A DNA stretch of 64,000 nucleotides, from positions 1 through 64,000 of the forward strand of contig DALZZF010000006.1 of the NCBI GenBank assembly GCA_031987605.1. Direction: 5' to 3'. A program made the position numbers and the translations under genes. The notes under the pieces were generated by a model. The model searched no databases. It worked only from the letters and a program-made list of their open reading frames with translations, and was not told the origin of the DNA. Positions within the stretch are counted from its first letter, which is position 1, and each line of letters starts with the position of its first letter. This DNA is from JAFAGO01 sp031987605. Lineage in GTDB: Bacteria; Bacteroidota; Bacteroidia; Flavobacteriales; Weeksellaceae. Positions 40,447 to 50,888 of the stretch are shown one piece after another.

Positions 40447-42960
40447 TTACTTTTTCAATTCATCCAAATACTGTTCCAAAGAATTAAGGTCGGAAATCAA
40501 AACTTCTCTTGCTTTTGCACCGTTAAAACCGCCTACAATTCCGGATGCTTCCAGTTGATCCATAATTCTTCCGGCTCTGTTGTATCCTAATTTCAGCTGG
40601 CGTTGCAGCATTGATGTGGAGCCCTGTTGTGTGGAAACCACGATTCTTGCAGCATCTTCAAAAAGAGCGTCTTTTTCGTTCGGATCAAATGCGCCGACGG
40701 TGCTTGTGGATTCTTCGCCGGAATATTCGGGAAGAAGGAATGCATTGCTGTACCCTTTCTGTTCACCGATATAATCGGCAATTCTTTCCACTTCCGGGGT
40801 GTCTACAAATGCACATTGAAGTCTCAGGATTTCATTTCCGTTGAAGTAGAGCATATCTCCTTTTCCGATGAGCTGATCGGCGCCCGGCGAATCAAGAATA
40901 GTTCTGGAGTCAACACTTGAAATTACACGGAAAGCCGCTCTTGCAGGAAAGTTAGCTTTAATCATCCCGGTAATGACATTTACCGATGGTCTTTGTGTGG
41001 CAACAATCAAATGAATTCCAACCGCTCTTGCCAGCTGAGCCAGACGTGCAATTGGATGTTCCACTTCTTTTCCGGCAGTCATAATCAGATCCGCAAATTC
41101 ATCAACTACGAGAACGATGTAAGGCAGATATCGGTGCCCATTTTCGGGATTTAGTTTTCGTTCGGTGAATTTTTTATTGTATTCTTTAATGGTACGGCAG
41201 AATGCGCTTTTCAGCAGTTCATAACGTGTATCCATTTCGATGCAGAGAGAGTTCAGCGTATTGATGACTTTCGTGGTATCGGTGATGATGGCATCTTCGG
41301 CATCGGGAAGTTTTGCAAGATAATGGCGCTCAATTTTTGAGTAAAGGGTGAGTTCCACTTTTTTCGGATCTACCATTACGAATTTCAGTTCACTTGGATG
41401 TTTTTTATACAAAAGTGAAGTTAAAATGGCATTAATTCCGACTGATTTTCCCTGTCCGGTTGCGCCTGCCATTAAAAGGTGTGGCATTTTTGCCAGATCG
41501 GCCATAAAGATTTCATTGGAAATGGTTTTTCCGAAAACCACAGGCAAATCCATATCCGAATTCTGGAATTTCTGTGAAGCAATTACGCTTCGCATGGAAA
41601 CCATGGAAGGATTTTTTCTTGGAACTTCAATTCCAATGGTCCCTTTTCCGGGCATTGGCGCAATAATCCGGATTCCCAGTGCGGAAAGATTCAGCGCAAT
41701 ATCATCCTGAAGTTTTTTAATGGCGGCAACGCGGATTCCGGCTTCCGGAACAATTTCGTAAAGGGTAACGGTTGGACCGATGGTGGCTTTAATTTCGGAA
41801 ATTCCTACGTTGAAGTTTTTCAGCAGGCCGACGATTTTGTTTTTATTTTCTTCGAGTTCGTCTTTATTAATGGAGATTTCTTCGTTTCCGTAATCTTTCA
41901 GAAGATCCACGGTTGGCATTTTAAATGTAGCCAAATCCAGTTTATGATCGTAAAGTCCGTGTTTTTCTACGAGTTGTTGCGATTTATTTTCGGGATCATC
42001 CAGATCATCTTTTGTTTCGGCCACTTCTACCTTAAAATCGAAATCTTCATTTTTAGGTTTTGATGAGGTTGGGGTTGAAGTCTGCGCATCCAGAGTGATG
42101 CTTCCGGACAGTGGTTCTGTGATTTCCGGTTTTTCGGAATCTCCTTCAAAAGAGGTTTTATTTGGCGTGGAAATAGTATCCAGATCGCTGCTTACCGTAA
42201 CATTCGGAAAATCTTTCGGAACATCAATTTCGGTTTCTATAGAGGATTTTGCAAAAGGATCTTTTCTTTTTTCTTTTTTGGGAATTTCATTTCCGTCATT
42301 CGTCATTTCCTCCAGATCTTTGTCTGCGGTAAATTCCTCTTCGGAATTGGGCATCATGGATTTTACTTTACCGATGGTGCTTTCATTAATTTTGTTCAGT
42401 TTATTTTTAATGGCACTTGGGCGAAGATTAAATTCAAGAATAAAATACAGAATGATACTTGCCAGAATCACAAGCCAAAGTCCTACAGAACCAATCATCG
42501 AATTCAGAAAATCCATAATCTGATAGCCGTAAACTCCGCTTAAAACGCCCTGTCCTTTGGTAACCGCACCCATGAAAATGGGAAGCCAGCAAATGAAAAA
42601 CAGGGAATGACCAATCGTTTTCCAAGGTTTAAACCACGATTTTTTTAAAATAAGACTTCCGAACACAAAAAACAGAAATGCAAGTACAAAAGCAGCAATT
42701 CCAAGACTTTCAAAAATGAAAAAATTGCCCAGCCAATCGCCAATCTTGCCAAAAACATTGGAAGATTTCACCGTTTTATCCATCATTGTTCCGGCCTGGC
42801 TTTGATCTGCCTTCCATTTCATTAAGTACGAAATGAATGAAGCGGTCATTACAAAAGAAACCAATATAAAAAATACTCCGAAAAAGATGCGTGGTTTGGA
42901 AAGTGTTTTTCCTGATTGTGGGATTACTTTTTCCTGCGTGTTCGTGTTTTTCTCTGCCAT
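40447..42960 (-). CDS. ftsK: DNA translocase FtsK
   Basis: Septum-anchored hexameric motor that pumps the chromosome termini to XerCD. 837 residues: four membrane helices in the first 190, an acidic linker (about 200-340), and the alpha/beta motor with Walker A AGATGQGKSVGINAILTSLL near 490 and Walker B YIVLVVDEFADLI near 610. The gamma DNA-recognition winged helix is at the C-terminus (GSTSMLQRQLKLGYNRAGRIMDQLEASGIVG). Upstream of lolA. Confidence 0.96.
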   Translation of the reverse strand: MAEKNTNTQEKVIPQSGKTLSKPRIFFGVFFILVSFVMTASFISYLMKWKADQSQAGTMMDKTVKSSNVFGKIGDWLGNFFIFESLGIAAFVLAFLFFVFGSLILKKSWFKPWKTIGHSLFFICWLPIFMGAVTKGQGVLSGVYGYQIMDFLNSMIGSVGLWLVILASIILYFILEFNLRPSAIKNKLNKINESTIGKVKSMMPNSEEEFTADKDLEEMTNDGNEIPKKEKRKDPFAKSSIETEIDVPKDFPNVTVSSDLDTISTPNKTSFEGDSEKPEITEPLSGSITLDAQTSTPTSSKPKNEDFDFKVEVAETKDDLDDPENKSQQLVEKHGLYDHKLDLATFKMPTVDLLKDYGNEEISINKDELEENKNKIVGLLKNFNVGISEIKATIGPTVTLYEIVPEAGIRVAAIKKLQDDIALNLSALGIRIIAPMPGKGTIGIEVPRKNPSMVSMRSVIASQKFQNSDMDLPVVFGKTISNEIFMADLAKMPHLLMAGATGQGKSVGINAILTSLLYKKHPSELKFVMVDPKKVELTLYSKIERHYLAKLPDAEDAIITDTTKVINTLNSLCIEMDTRYELLKSAFCRTIKEYNKKFTERKLNPENGHRYLPYIVLVVDEFADLIMTAGKEVEHPIARLAQLARAVGIHLIVATQRPSVNVITGMIKANFPARAAFRVISSVDSRTILDSPGADQLIGKGDMLYFNGNEILRLQCAFVDTPEVERIADYIGEQKGYSNAFLLPEYSGEESTSTVGAFDPNEKDALFEDAARIVVSTQQGSTSMLQRQLKLGYNRAGRIMDQLEASGIVGGFNGAKAREVLISDLNSLEQYLDELKK

Positions 42961-43224
42961 AATATTATGGGCAAATGTACTAAAATTTGTGTACTTCTTA
43001 AAACGAAACTTCTGATACTTTTCAAAAATATTTCAGCAAAAAAATGATGTTTAAATTATTGATAATTAATGTTTTGTAAAATGAATTACGAGTGTTTCAT
43101 CAAATTATTTTGTCCGAAAATTTTACATTCTGAATAATTCGAACTTTTTAAAAAAAACATCATCCTACTTTTACAAGGTAGGGTAAAAACAATAACTACA
43201 ATAACCAATTAAAACTGATACCAA

Positions 43225-46143
43225 ATGAAAACAAAGATGACTCATTTAGGAATGGGATCAAAAAATGATTCTGTTTTTCTTAAGCACTTTTTGCTATTTT
43301 TTACTTTTATTAGCGGATTAATTTTTGCGCAAACCTACACTTTTACAGGAGGTGGAGATGGTACTTCTTGGACGGATGCTTCCAATTGGAGTACGGGTGT
43401 AATTCCGTTTATTGATGATACTACTTGTGAAGCAAGTTTAGGTTCTGGAAATACGATTGTTATTCCTGCCGGAGCCATTTTAAACTGGGATTCCGGATCA
43501 ATTTCGGGTGTAAGCACGATAAACAATAACGGAACGGTACACTTGAATGGTGCTGGTTATACCTATTTTACAGGTGTAACCTTTAACAATAACAATATTG
43601 TTAATTTTGGCAATGGAACGAGTTCCGGCTATGGAACCTATTTCAGTAATACGACTTTTACAAACAATACTTCAGCCACTTTTACTTTTAAGGGAATCAA
43701 TTTGAATCATAATTCAGGGACAAATCTCTTTTTGAATAAAGGTAATTTGATAAAGTCGGGAACTTTTGCAACCGTGAATACCCTTGCTTTTACAAACGAA
43801 GGTTCTGTGAATGTTCAGGACGGAACGCTCACGTTTTCAGGAACTAAAATTCTTAAAACATCAAATTATGCGGTTGCAACCGGGGCAACGCTTTTGCTTT
43901 CGGGAAGTTCTGCAGGAAATGCTTTTGCGGGAACGCTTTCTGGAACGATTAATGGAAATTTTCAACTACAAGGAAATATGAGCGTCGATTCTGGAATTAC
44001 CGCTACATTCAATCTTTTGGGTAATGGATTTATTTTTAAGAATGGCACTTTAAGTGGACCGGGAACGTTAATCAATCAAGGATTGATTACATTGGACGGT
44101 TCAGGGTACACCTATTTAAACAATCTTACCGTTCGCAATAACGCAACTTTTAATTTAGGATCAGGCACAGAATCTGGTCACGGTCTGTATTTTAGTACTT
44201 CCACTTTGGAAAATACTTCAACGGGAACTTTTGAATTTAAAGGCATTTCTGCTTCACAAAATAGTGGCGCAAATCTACTGTGGAATTTGGGAACTTTGAA
44301 AAAATCGGTGGATTATGCTTCGTTTAATTCAGTTCCTTTTGAGAATTCAGGTTCGATTTCAGTCTTGAATAATCATCTTGAATTTACGGGTGCAAAAACT
44401 TTGAATTCTGGAACGTATGCTGTGAATTCTGGTACAACCTTGCGGTTTTCAGGAGCAAGTAATTTTTCAGGAACTTTAACCGGAAATATTGCAGGAACCC
44501 TTGAATTGGCGGGAACTGCAGCATCTGCTTCAACCAGTGTTCTGAATTTTTCAGGAACAGGAATTAAATTTAAAGCAGTAACAATTTCAGGACCAGGAAG
44601 TTTTGAAAATGCTGGTTTGGCGATATTTTCTGGAGAAGCGTATGATTATTTGTCTTCGGTAACACTCATCAATTCAGGAAAATTGAATTTTGGACAAGGT
44701 ACAAGTTCGGGTTATCACGTTTATTTCAGCAATTCAATATTGAAAAATTTAAGTGCAGGAATTGTTGAGTTTAAAGGGATTAATGCAAATCATAACAGCG
44801 GAACGAATGAATTACAAAATTTAGGAACGATTAAAAAAACGGGAGATTTTTCCACCACCAATAATCTTTATTTGAACAATACAGGTTTGATTTCTGTTGA
44901 AAGTAATACCCTACAATTTTCGGGCAATAAAATTTTGAACGGAGGAACTTACAATACGCAAGCCGGAACCACTTTTAAAATTTCTGGCACCTCAACTTTA
45001 CAAGGAAATTGCAGTGGAAACGGTCTTGGAAGTGTGATTTTTAGTGATAATATTTCGGTTCCTGCTTCGGAAACTTTTTCCAATTCGGTTTCTGGAAATG
45101 GGATTTATTTTTCAGGAATTACTGTAAATGGTCCCGGTCAATTTATTAATAATTCGGTTGCGCATTTCAAAACCGATAATTATAGTTATTTAAATAATCA
45201 GGCGAATTTTCTAAATAATGGTCAGTTGTATTTGGGAGAAGGAGTCGAAAGTGGGTATAATATTTATTTTTCAAATTCAACATTCACCAATTCAGAAACA
45301 GGAATCCTGAATACTCGCGGAACTTCATTTATGCAAAACGCAGGCACCAATCTTTTCACTAATAATGGAAATTTAATTAAAACCGGAAATTTCAGCAAAA
45401 ATTTTTCTGTTGCTACCGTCAATAATGGAAATATCATTGGTGAAGTAGGGAGAATTTCATTTTCTGGAACGTTGAATAATACATCAACCGGTAAAATCAG
45501 CGGATATGAAATTGGAACTCCAGCTGGAACAAATTTCACAAATTCGGGTATATTTTCACCGGGAATGTCACCCGGAATTTTAAATGTTACAGGACAACTG
45601 AAATCAACAAATGGAACTTTTGAAATTGATATTGACGGCATTGCAGAAGGAACGCAATACGATCAAATAACCTATACCGGAACTGCCGCCGTAAGTTTGA
45701 GCGGAAATATCATCGTGAATTTAGGTTATGCTCCAGAAGTAAATGATGAATTCATCATCATAAAATCTCCAACAGCTGGCATTACTTCAACGCTTGCAGT
45801 TCCAAATTTTGCAGAATATGATGGACATCATTATTATTTTACCGTCATTAATTCGGCAAACGAAATAAAATTAAAAGTAAATAATGTTACTTTGGCAACC
45901 GCTCAAAACAGTATAATCCATTCAAAAATTTATCCGAATCCTGCAGTAGATTTCATTAATTATACCATTGAAGAAAATGCGTTAAGTTTCGAAATCTATA
46001 ACCTTGCAGGACAAAAAATCCAATCTGGAAATCTAAATTCTAAAGAAGGAAGAATTGAGCTCACGAAACTAAACTCAGGAATGTACCTTTTAGTCCTGAA
46101 AACAAAAGCAGGAATCATAAAACACAAGCTGATGAAGAAATAG
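43225..46143 (+). CDS. Large T9SS-sorted repeat protein (adhesin-like)
   Basis: 972 residues. A signal peptide lies at about residues 20-36 (FLLFFTFISGLIFAQ) after a longer N-region; the next part, TFTGGGDGTSWTDASNWSTGVIP, is a motif often seen at the start of bacterial beta-helix proteins. Four degenerate repeats of about 180 residues follow, marked by YTYF/YTYL/YDYL/YSYL (near 43559, 44107, 44641 and 45181), NFGxGTxSGYxxYFSN and FKGIxxxxNSGTN. The composition is rich in Asn, Gly, Ser and Thr, with almost no Cys. Ends in an autotransporter-like GIFSPGMSPGILNVTG segment and a T9SS sorting domain (IYPNPAVDFINY to KLMKK). Probably a right-handed beta-helix adhesin; ligand unknown. Confidence 0.85.
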   Translation: MKTKMTHLGMGSKNDSVFLKHFLLFFTFISGLIFAQTYTFTGGGDGTSWTDASNWSTGVIPFIDDTTCEASLGSGNTIVIPAGAILNWDSGSISGVSTINNNGTVHLNGAGYTYFTGVTFNNNNIVNFGNGTSSGYGTYFSNTTFTNNTSATFTFKGINLNHNSGTNLFLNKGNLIKSGTFATVNTLAFTNEGSVNVQDGTLTFSGTKILKTSNYAVATGATLLLSGSSAGNAFAGTLSGTINGNFQLQGNMSVDSGITATFNLLGNGFIFKNGTLSGPGTLINQGLITLDGSGYTYLNNLTVRNNATFNLGSGTESGHGLYFSTSTLENTSTGTFEFKGISASQNSGANLLWNLGTLKKSVDYASFNSVPFENSGSISVLNNHLEFTGAKTLNSGTYAVNSGTTLRFSGASNFSGTLTGNIAGTLELAGTAASASTSVLNFSGTGIKFKAVTISGPGSFENAGLAIFSGEAYDYLSSVTLINSGKLNFGQGTSSGYHVYFSNSILKNLSAGIVEFKGINANHNSGTNELQNLGTIKKTGDFSTTNNLYLNNTGLISVESNTLQFSGNKILNGGTYNTQAGTTFKISGTSTLQGNCSGNGLGSVIFSDNISVPASETFSNSVSGNGIYFSGITVNGPGQFINNSVAHFKTDNYSYLNNQANFLNNGQLYLGEGVESGYNIYFSNSTFTNSETGILNTRGTSFMQNAGTNLFTNNGNLIKTGNFSKNFSVATVNNGNIIGEVGRISFSGTLNNTSTGKISGYEIGTPAGTNFTNSGIFSPGMSPGILNVTGQLKSTNGTFEIDIDGIAEGTQYDQITYTGTAAVSLSGNIIVNLGYAPEVNDEFIIIKSPTAGITSTLAVPNFAEYDGHHYYFTVINSANEIKLKVNNVTLATAQNSIIHSKIYPNPAVDFINYTIEENALSFEIYNLAGQKIQSGNLNSKEGRIELTKLNSGMYLLVLKTKAGIIKHKLMKK

Positions 46144-46174
46144 AAAGGTATCAGATTTTAGCTGCTGCTCATGT

Positions 46175-47335
46175 TTATCCGTTTTGGGTTTCTTGAGCAG
46201 CTTTTATTTTAGAAAGACTTTTCTTGTATTCTGAAGGCGTACATCCTACGAATTTTTTAAAAGCCGAGTAAAAAGTTGTTTTTGAATTGAAACCAGCTTC
46301 TAAACCTATTGAGCTTAACGTGTATTGTTCAAATTCGGGTTGGTTGATGATTTTTTTGGCTTCTTCCACGCGAAGTTCGTTGATGTAATCGTTGAAACTG
46401 ATGTTCAATTCTTGATTTAATACTCTGGAAAGGTAACTTTTGTTGATGTTTAATTCTTCAGCGGTTTTTTCTAAACTTAAAAGAGGATCGAGGAAATTTT
46501 TCTCATTAACCACAAAAGCTTCAAAAAATTCCAGTTGTTTGCTCTTTCTTAAAATCTCTGGTTTAGCTATTGTTTCTGCCATTTGATTATTCGTGAATGC
46601 TCGAATTTTATCACGCTCCTTTTGAATTCCAAATTTGTAAATTCCAAGGTGTCCCAACCAATAAATGGCAGCAGACATTCCAATCCATAGAAAATAATAG
46701 GTAGGCTCTCCCACAAAAAAGTCGAGATAAGTGAAATAGATCCAAGATATTGTGATGATGACCAACAAAAAAGTCAGTGTCATTTTCAACCAAAAAATTT
46801 CCATTTTCGGACGATGATATTGGTCTTTATTTTCTGTTTTTTGATATTTTCTAATGAGTTTAAAACATAAGAAAATAACAAACAACGTGAAAAAAATGGA
46901 GAGAACTTCGTGTGAAAATTCAAACCTCCAAAATAATTTAGTGAAGATTGATTTTTCCTCCAAAGAATGATTCAAAAAATAGAATTTAAAAAAAACCGAA
47001 ATACAAAAAAAGACAACAAAAGGTAGATAGAGAAATTTACTTTTAGTAGAAATTGGTTCTTCTGGAAATAAAAATTTAAAAATATAGAAATACATAAATG
47101 CGACAGAAAGTGATGCAATCGGGGTGTATAAAACTTCATAAAATAAATTCGATGAGATAATTCCCGTATCTGCAACATAATATTGCAAAATATTTAGCGA
47201 AAACACAAAAATCATCGCCAACAAAAAATAATTGCTTACAGAATGATACTTTTTGGTTGCAGCCACCATCACTACAAAGATTAATCCTTGTAATGCTCCG
47301 GCAAGCATCAGACTATTGTAGAGATTGAAATTCAC
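46175..47335 (-). CDS. AraC-type regulator with seven-helix membrane sensor
   Basis: 386 residues. The first 235 contain about seven hydrophobic helices, and the C-terminal 100 form an AraC/XylS DNA-binding domain: two helix-turn-helix motifs (LSLEKTAEELNINKSYLSRVLNQEL and YTLSSIGLEAGFNSKTTFYSAFKKFVGCTPSEYKKS). Membrane-bound AraC regulators of this shape are common in flavobacteria; their signals are mostly unknown. It converges on the adhesin gene with only 31 bases between stops and has no obvious terminator there. Whether it controls the adhesin cannot be told. Confidence 0.85.
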   Translation of the reverse strand: MNFNLYNSLMLAGALQGLIFVVMVAATKKYHSVSNYFLLAMIFVFSLNILQYYVADTGIISSNLFYEVLYTPIASLSVAFMYFYIFKFLFPEEPISTKSKFLYLPFVVFFCISVFFKFYFLNHSLEEKSIFTKLFWRFEFSHEVLSIFFTLFVIFLCFKLIRKYQKTENKDQYHRPKMEIFWLKMTLTFLLVIITISWIYFTYLDFFVGEPTYYFLWIGMSAAIYWLGHLGIYKFGIQKERDKIRAFTNNQMAETIAKPEILRKSKQLEFFEAFVVNEKNFLDPLLSLEKTAEELNINKSYLSRVLNQELNISFNDYINELRVEEAKKIINQPEFEQYTLSSIGLEAGFNSKTTFYSAFKKFVGCTPSEYKKSLSKIKAAQETQNG

Positions 47336-47453
47336 AAAAAATGGCTCAGATAATCCTATAAAAATAGAAAAAATGAAATGATTATGAGTTTCTTAATAAG
47401 TTTTTTTTGATAAATTCAAGAGAATTTAATACCTGCTTTTCAAATATCATCCG

Positions 47454-47478
47454 TATTTTTGCCAGTCAATTATTTGAC
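47454..47478 (+). promoter_or_regulatory. -7 box and inverted repeat upstream of ccsBA
   Basis: TATTTTTG (47454-47461) fits TAnnTTTG and is followed at once by GTCAA-TTAT-TTGAC (47465-47478), an inverted repeat that would overlap the transcription start. This is a plausible operator position, but no regulator is implied. Confidence 0.4.
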
Positions 47479-47497
47479 AGTCTGAATACATCAAAAT

Positions 47498-50400
47498 ATG
47501 AAGAAAATCCAAGATATTCTAATTTCTACCAGAACAATGGCGGTGCTGCTGTTAGCATTTGCAATTTCAATGGCAGTCGCAACCTTTGTGGAAAATGATT
47601 ACGGAACCGCAACTGCAAAAGCCCTGATTTATGAAGCGTGGTGGTTTGAGTTAATAATGCTGGTATTGATCTTGAACTTTATAGGCAATATTTCCAGATA
47701 TCGACTTTGGAGAAGAGAAAAATGGCCGGTATTGGTGTTTCACCTGGCGTTTATTTTTATTTTTATTGGAGGTGCCATTACGCGGTATATCAGTTTTGAA
47801 GGGATTATGCATATTCGGGAAGGAGAAACGTCCAACGAAATTATTACCGATAAAAATTTCTTTAAAATTCAGATTGAAGAAAAAGGCGATGTGCTGAATT
47901 ATCAGGATATTCCGTATCTGATGTCGCCTTTGCACAAAAATTTCAATGCCACTTATGATTATCACGGAAAGAAAATTTCTGTAAAAGCACTGGATTTTAT
48001 TCAGCGGAAAAAAGACAGTCTTATTGCCAATCCGAAAGGAGAGGAATATCTGCATTTTGTGATTGCCGGAGATAAAGGAAGAGAAAATTTCTACCTGAAA
48101 GAAGGCGAAACACAAAGCGTAAAAGGAACGCTGATTTCATTCAACCGTCCCATTGAAGGTGCTGTGGAATTTAGAAAAGAAAACGGGCAATTATTTATTA
48201 AAACACCGGTTGATGCAGGATTTATGGTTATGGCAACACAAGCAACCGGAGCCACCAAAAAGGATGAGTTCCAGCCTTTGTCTTACCGAAGTCTTTATAC
48301 CATTAATGATCTTCGTCTTGTGGTTCCCATTGGATTGCAAACAGGAACTTTAAAAGCATTTGAAGGCGACAAGAAAAAGGAAAAAGATCTGCCGGATCAA
48401 CTGACCGTAGAAGTTCAGGGACCGAAAAATAAACTCAACGTAAACCTTTCTGTAGAACGAGGAAATCCCAATGCATTCAAACAAATTGAGCTTGATGGAA
48501 TGAATATTATCCTTGGTTTCGGACCAAAAGTGTACAATACGCCATTTGCTTTGAAACTCGATGATTTCGTCATGGAAACTTATCCCGGAAGTTCTTCGCC
48601 AAGTGCTTATGAAAGCCATGTTGAGATTGTGGATGAAGGCAAACAAACGCCCTATAAAATTTATATGAATCACGTTCTGAATTACAAAGGCTATCGTTTC
48701 TTTCAGGCGAGTTTCGATCCGGACAGAATGGGAACGGTGCTTTCGGTAAACCACGATTTTTGGGGAACATTAATCACTTATATTGGCTATGGATTTCTGT
48801 TTGTGGGAATGTTTGTTACCTTTTTCTGGAAAGGATCCCATTTCTGGAATCTCAATAAATTACTGAAAAGTATTACCCATAAAAAGATTTCAGCGATATT
48901 TCTGATTTTTATTTCTTTAGGATTAAGTGCGCAGAAAATCGATATGCACGGAACGGATGGAAGCCGGAAAGTAATGCCGGAAAATGCAGAACATATTCAT
49001 ACCGAAGGTGATAATCATAGTCATAATGAAAACGATGGGCATGTTCATAATAGTTCGGATGCAGCAGCAATCAGCTCATCATCCTCATCACAAAATCAGG
49101 CATTGAAACCGGGAACAATGCGGGTAATTTCTGCCGATGAAATTATTGCCCGAAATAAAATTTCAAAAGAACATGCCGATAAATTCGGGTATGTTTTGGT
49201 TCAAAATTTTGAAGGGCGGATTGTTCCAATGAATACGCAGGCTTTGGATGTTTTGAGGAAATTATACAAAAGCGATTCTTTTAAAGGTTCCGACGGAAAA
49301 TCTCTGGATGCCAATCAATGGTTTTTGTCGGTAAACACCGATACGGAAAGCTGGACAATGGTTCCGTTGATTAAAATCATCAATGGAGGAGAAGTTTTAA
49401 AGAAAAAGGCAAAAGCGAATGAAGATGGATATACATCACTGATGAATCTTTTCCCGATTGATCCAAAAACGGGAATGCTGCATTATGTTTTGGAAGAAGA
49501 TTATAATACCGCCTTTCAGAAAAAACCTGCAGAACAATCAAAATATGATTTAGCGGTGATTGATTTGAATGACCGTGTTCAGGCATTTAATGAATTTTTT
49601 AGTGGACAATTTTTAAGAGTGATTCCCGTGAAAAACGATCCGAATCACCGTTGGAATTCCTGGTTGAATGCCAATTTTGAACCCGATATGGAATCCCAGA
49701 AAATAATGGCACCTTACTTTCTTTCGGTTTTAGAAGCTAAGCAAACCGGAAACTGGAGCAAAGCGGATGAAGAATTAAAAAAACTGAGTGATTACCAGCA
49801 GAAATGGGGTAAAAATGTAGTTCCTTCAAAAGAAAAAGTTGATTTGGAAGTATTTATGAATTCCGTAAATATCAATTTCTGGTTGATGATTTTCTATTCC
49901 TTTATTGCAGGATTGCTGGTGGTTTTAGGTTTTACAGAACTTTTCAAACCGAATAAGGTACTGAGCAAAATCATAAAGGGATTAATAATAATTGGATCAG
50001 TAGGATACTTTTTACAATTTCTGGGATTGGTTGGAAGATGGTATATTTCCGGGCATGCACCTTGGAGCAATGGCTATGAAGCAATTGTTTTTATATCTTG
50101 GGTAGGAATTTCAGCAGGTTTGCTTCTTTATCGGAATGCCAATGCGCTGATTCCGGCAGCAGGATTTACAGTTGCAGTGCTGATGATGGGGTTTGCACAC
50201 GGAGGTTCAGCTTTGGATCCTCAAATTACACCACTGGTTCCGGTTCTTAAATCGTATTGGCTTATTATACACGTTGCGATTATCGCATCAAGTTATGGTT
50301 TCTTTGGACTGTCATTTGTGATCGGAATTATTTGTCTTATGTTTTATATTATTGCCAATAAAAAACAATTCAGAATTCATCATAATACTACTATAAAAGA

Positions 50401-50800
50401 ACTTTCCATTGTTTCGGAGATGTCGTTACATATTGGTTTATTTGCGCTTACAGTAGGAACATTTATGGGCGGAATCTGGGCGAATGAATCCTGGGGAAGA
50501 TATTGGAGTTGGGATCCAAAAGAAACTTGGGCATTTATTTCCGTAATGATTTATGCCTTTGTACTGCACATGCGTTTAATTCCGGGATTACGTTCAAAAT
50601 GGGCTTTTCATACCGCTGCAATGTTTGCAATATCATCAGTAATTATGACGTATTTCGGAGTAAATTATTATCTCAGCGGTTTACACTCGTATGCAGCAGG
50701 AGATCCGGTTCCAATTCCGGCTTGGGTGTATATTGGTATTACGACCATGATTCTTCTTGCGCTTTTTTCTTATTTCAAATATAAAAAGCTCAACAGTTAA
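47498..50800 (+). CDS. ccsBA: Cytochrome c biogenesis protein CcsBA (ResB-CcsA fusion)
   Basis: System II haem-delivery and ligation protein of 1100 residues. The N-terminal part is ResB/CcsB-like: helices in 1-110, a large periplasmic region and a helix near 430. The C-terminal part is CcsA with the haem-handling WAPWSNGYEA-type segment (HAPWSNGYEAIVFISW near residue 853) and the WWD motif WGRYWSWDPKETWAF near 997. An extra linker near 490-520 is His/Asn/Ser-rich (HIHTEGDNHSHNENDGHVH) and could bind metal. The fused form is usual in Bacteroidota and Epsilonproteobacteria. Confidence 0.93.
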   Translation: MKKIQDILISTRTMAVLLLAFAISMAVATFVENDYGTATAKALIYEAWWFELIMLVLILNFIGNISRYRLWRREKWPVLVFHLAFIFIFIGGAITRYISFEGIMHIREGETSNEIITDKNFFKIQIEEKGDVLNYQDIPYLMSPLHKNFNATYDYHGKKISVKALDFIQRKKDSLIANPKGEEYLHFVIAGDKGRENFYLKEGETQSVKGTLISFNRPIEGAVEFRKENGQLFIKTPVDAGFMVMATQATGATKKDEFQPLSYRSLYTINDLRLVVPIGLQTGTLKAFEGDKKKEKDLPDQLTVEVQGPKNKLNVNLSVERGNPNAFKQIELDGMNIILGFGPKVYNTPFALKLDDFVMETYPGSSSPSAYESHVEIVDEGKQTPYKIYMNHVLNYKGYRFFQASFDPDRMGTVLSVNHDFWGTLITYIGYGFLFVGMFVTFFWKGSHFWNLNKLLKSITHKKISAIFLIFISLGLSAQKIDMHGTDGSRKVMPENAEHIHTEGDNHSHNENDGHVHNSSDAAAISSSSSSQNQALKPGTMRVISADEIIARNKISKEHADKFGYVLVQNFEGRIVPMNTQALDVLRKLYKSDSFKGSDGKSLDANQWFLSVNTDTESWTMVPLIKIINGGEVLKKKAKANEDGYTSLMNLFPIDPKTGMLHYVLEEDYNTAFQKKPAEQSKYDLAVIDLNDRVQAFNEFFSGQFLRVIPVKNDPNHRWNSWLNANFEPDMESQKIMAPYFLSVLEAKQTGNWSKADEELKKLSDYQQKWGKNVVPSKEKVDLEVFMNSVNINFWLMIFYSFIAGLLVVLGFTELFKPNKVLSKIIKGLIIIGSVGYFLQFLGLVGRWYISGHAPWSNGYEAIVFISWVGISAGLLLYRNANALIPAAGFTVAVLMMGFAHGGSALDPQITPLVPVLKSYWLIIHVAIIASSYGFFGLSFVIGIICLMFYIIANKKQFRIHHNTTIKELSIVSEMSLHIGLFALTVGTFMGGIWANESWGRYWSWDPKETWAFISVMIYAFVLHMRLIPGLRSKWAFHTAAMFAISSVIMTYFGVNYYLSGLHSYAAGDPVPIPAWVYIGITTMILLALFSYFKYKKLNS

Positions 50801-50821
50801 CAAGATATTTGTCATCTTATC

Positions 50822-50855
50822 AGAACCGCAGTTTCACAGCTGTGGTTCTTTTTTT
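50822..50855 (+). terminator. Terminator after ccsBA
   Basis: Ten-base stem AGAACCGCAG (50822-50831) with CTGTGGTTCT (50840-50849), one G-T pair, eight-base loop, then a T-run. It separates ccsBA from the riboswitch transcript. Confidence 0.85.
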
Positions 50856-50870
50856 AGGATGAAAAATACC

Positions 50871-50878
50871 TATCTTTG
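50871..50878 (+). promoter_or_regulatory. -7 box of the riboswitch transcript
   Basis: TATCTTTG matches TAnnTTTG and lies just before the riboswitch aptamer, so transcription should start near 50885. It shows that the riboswitch is driven by its own promoter downstream of the ccsBA terminator. Confidence 0.55.
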
Positions 50879-50888
50879 CATCACAATT

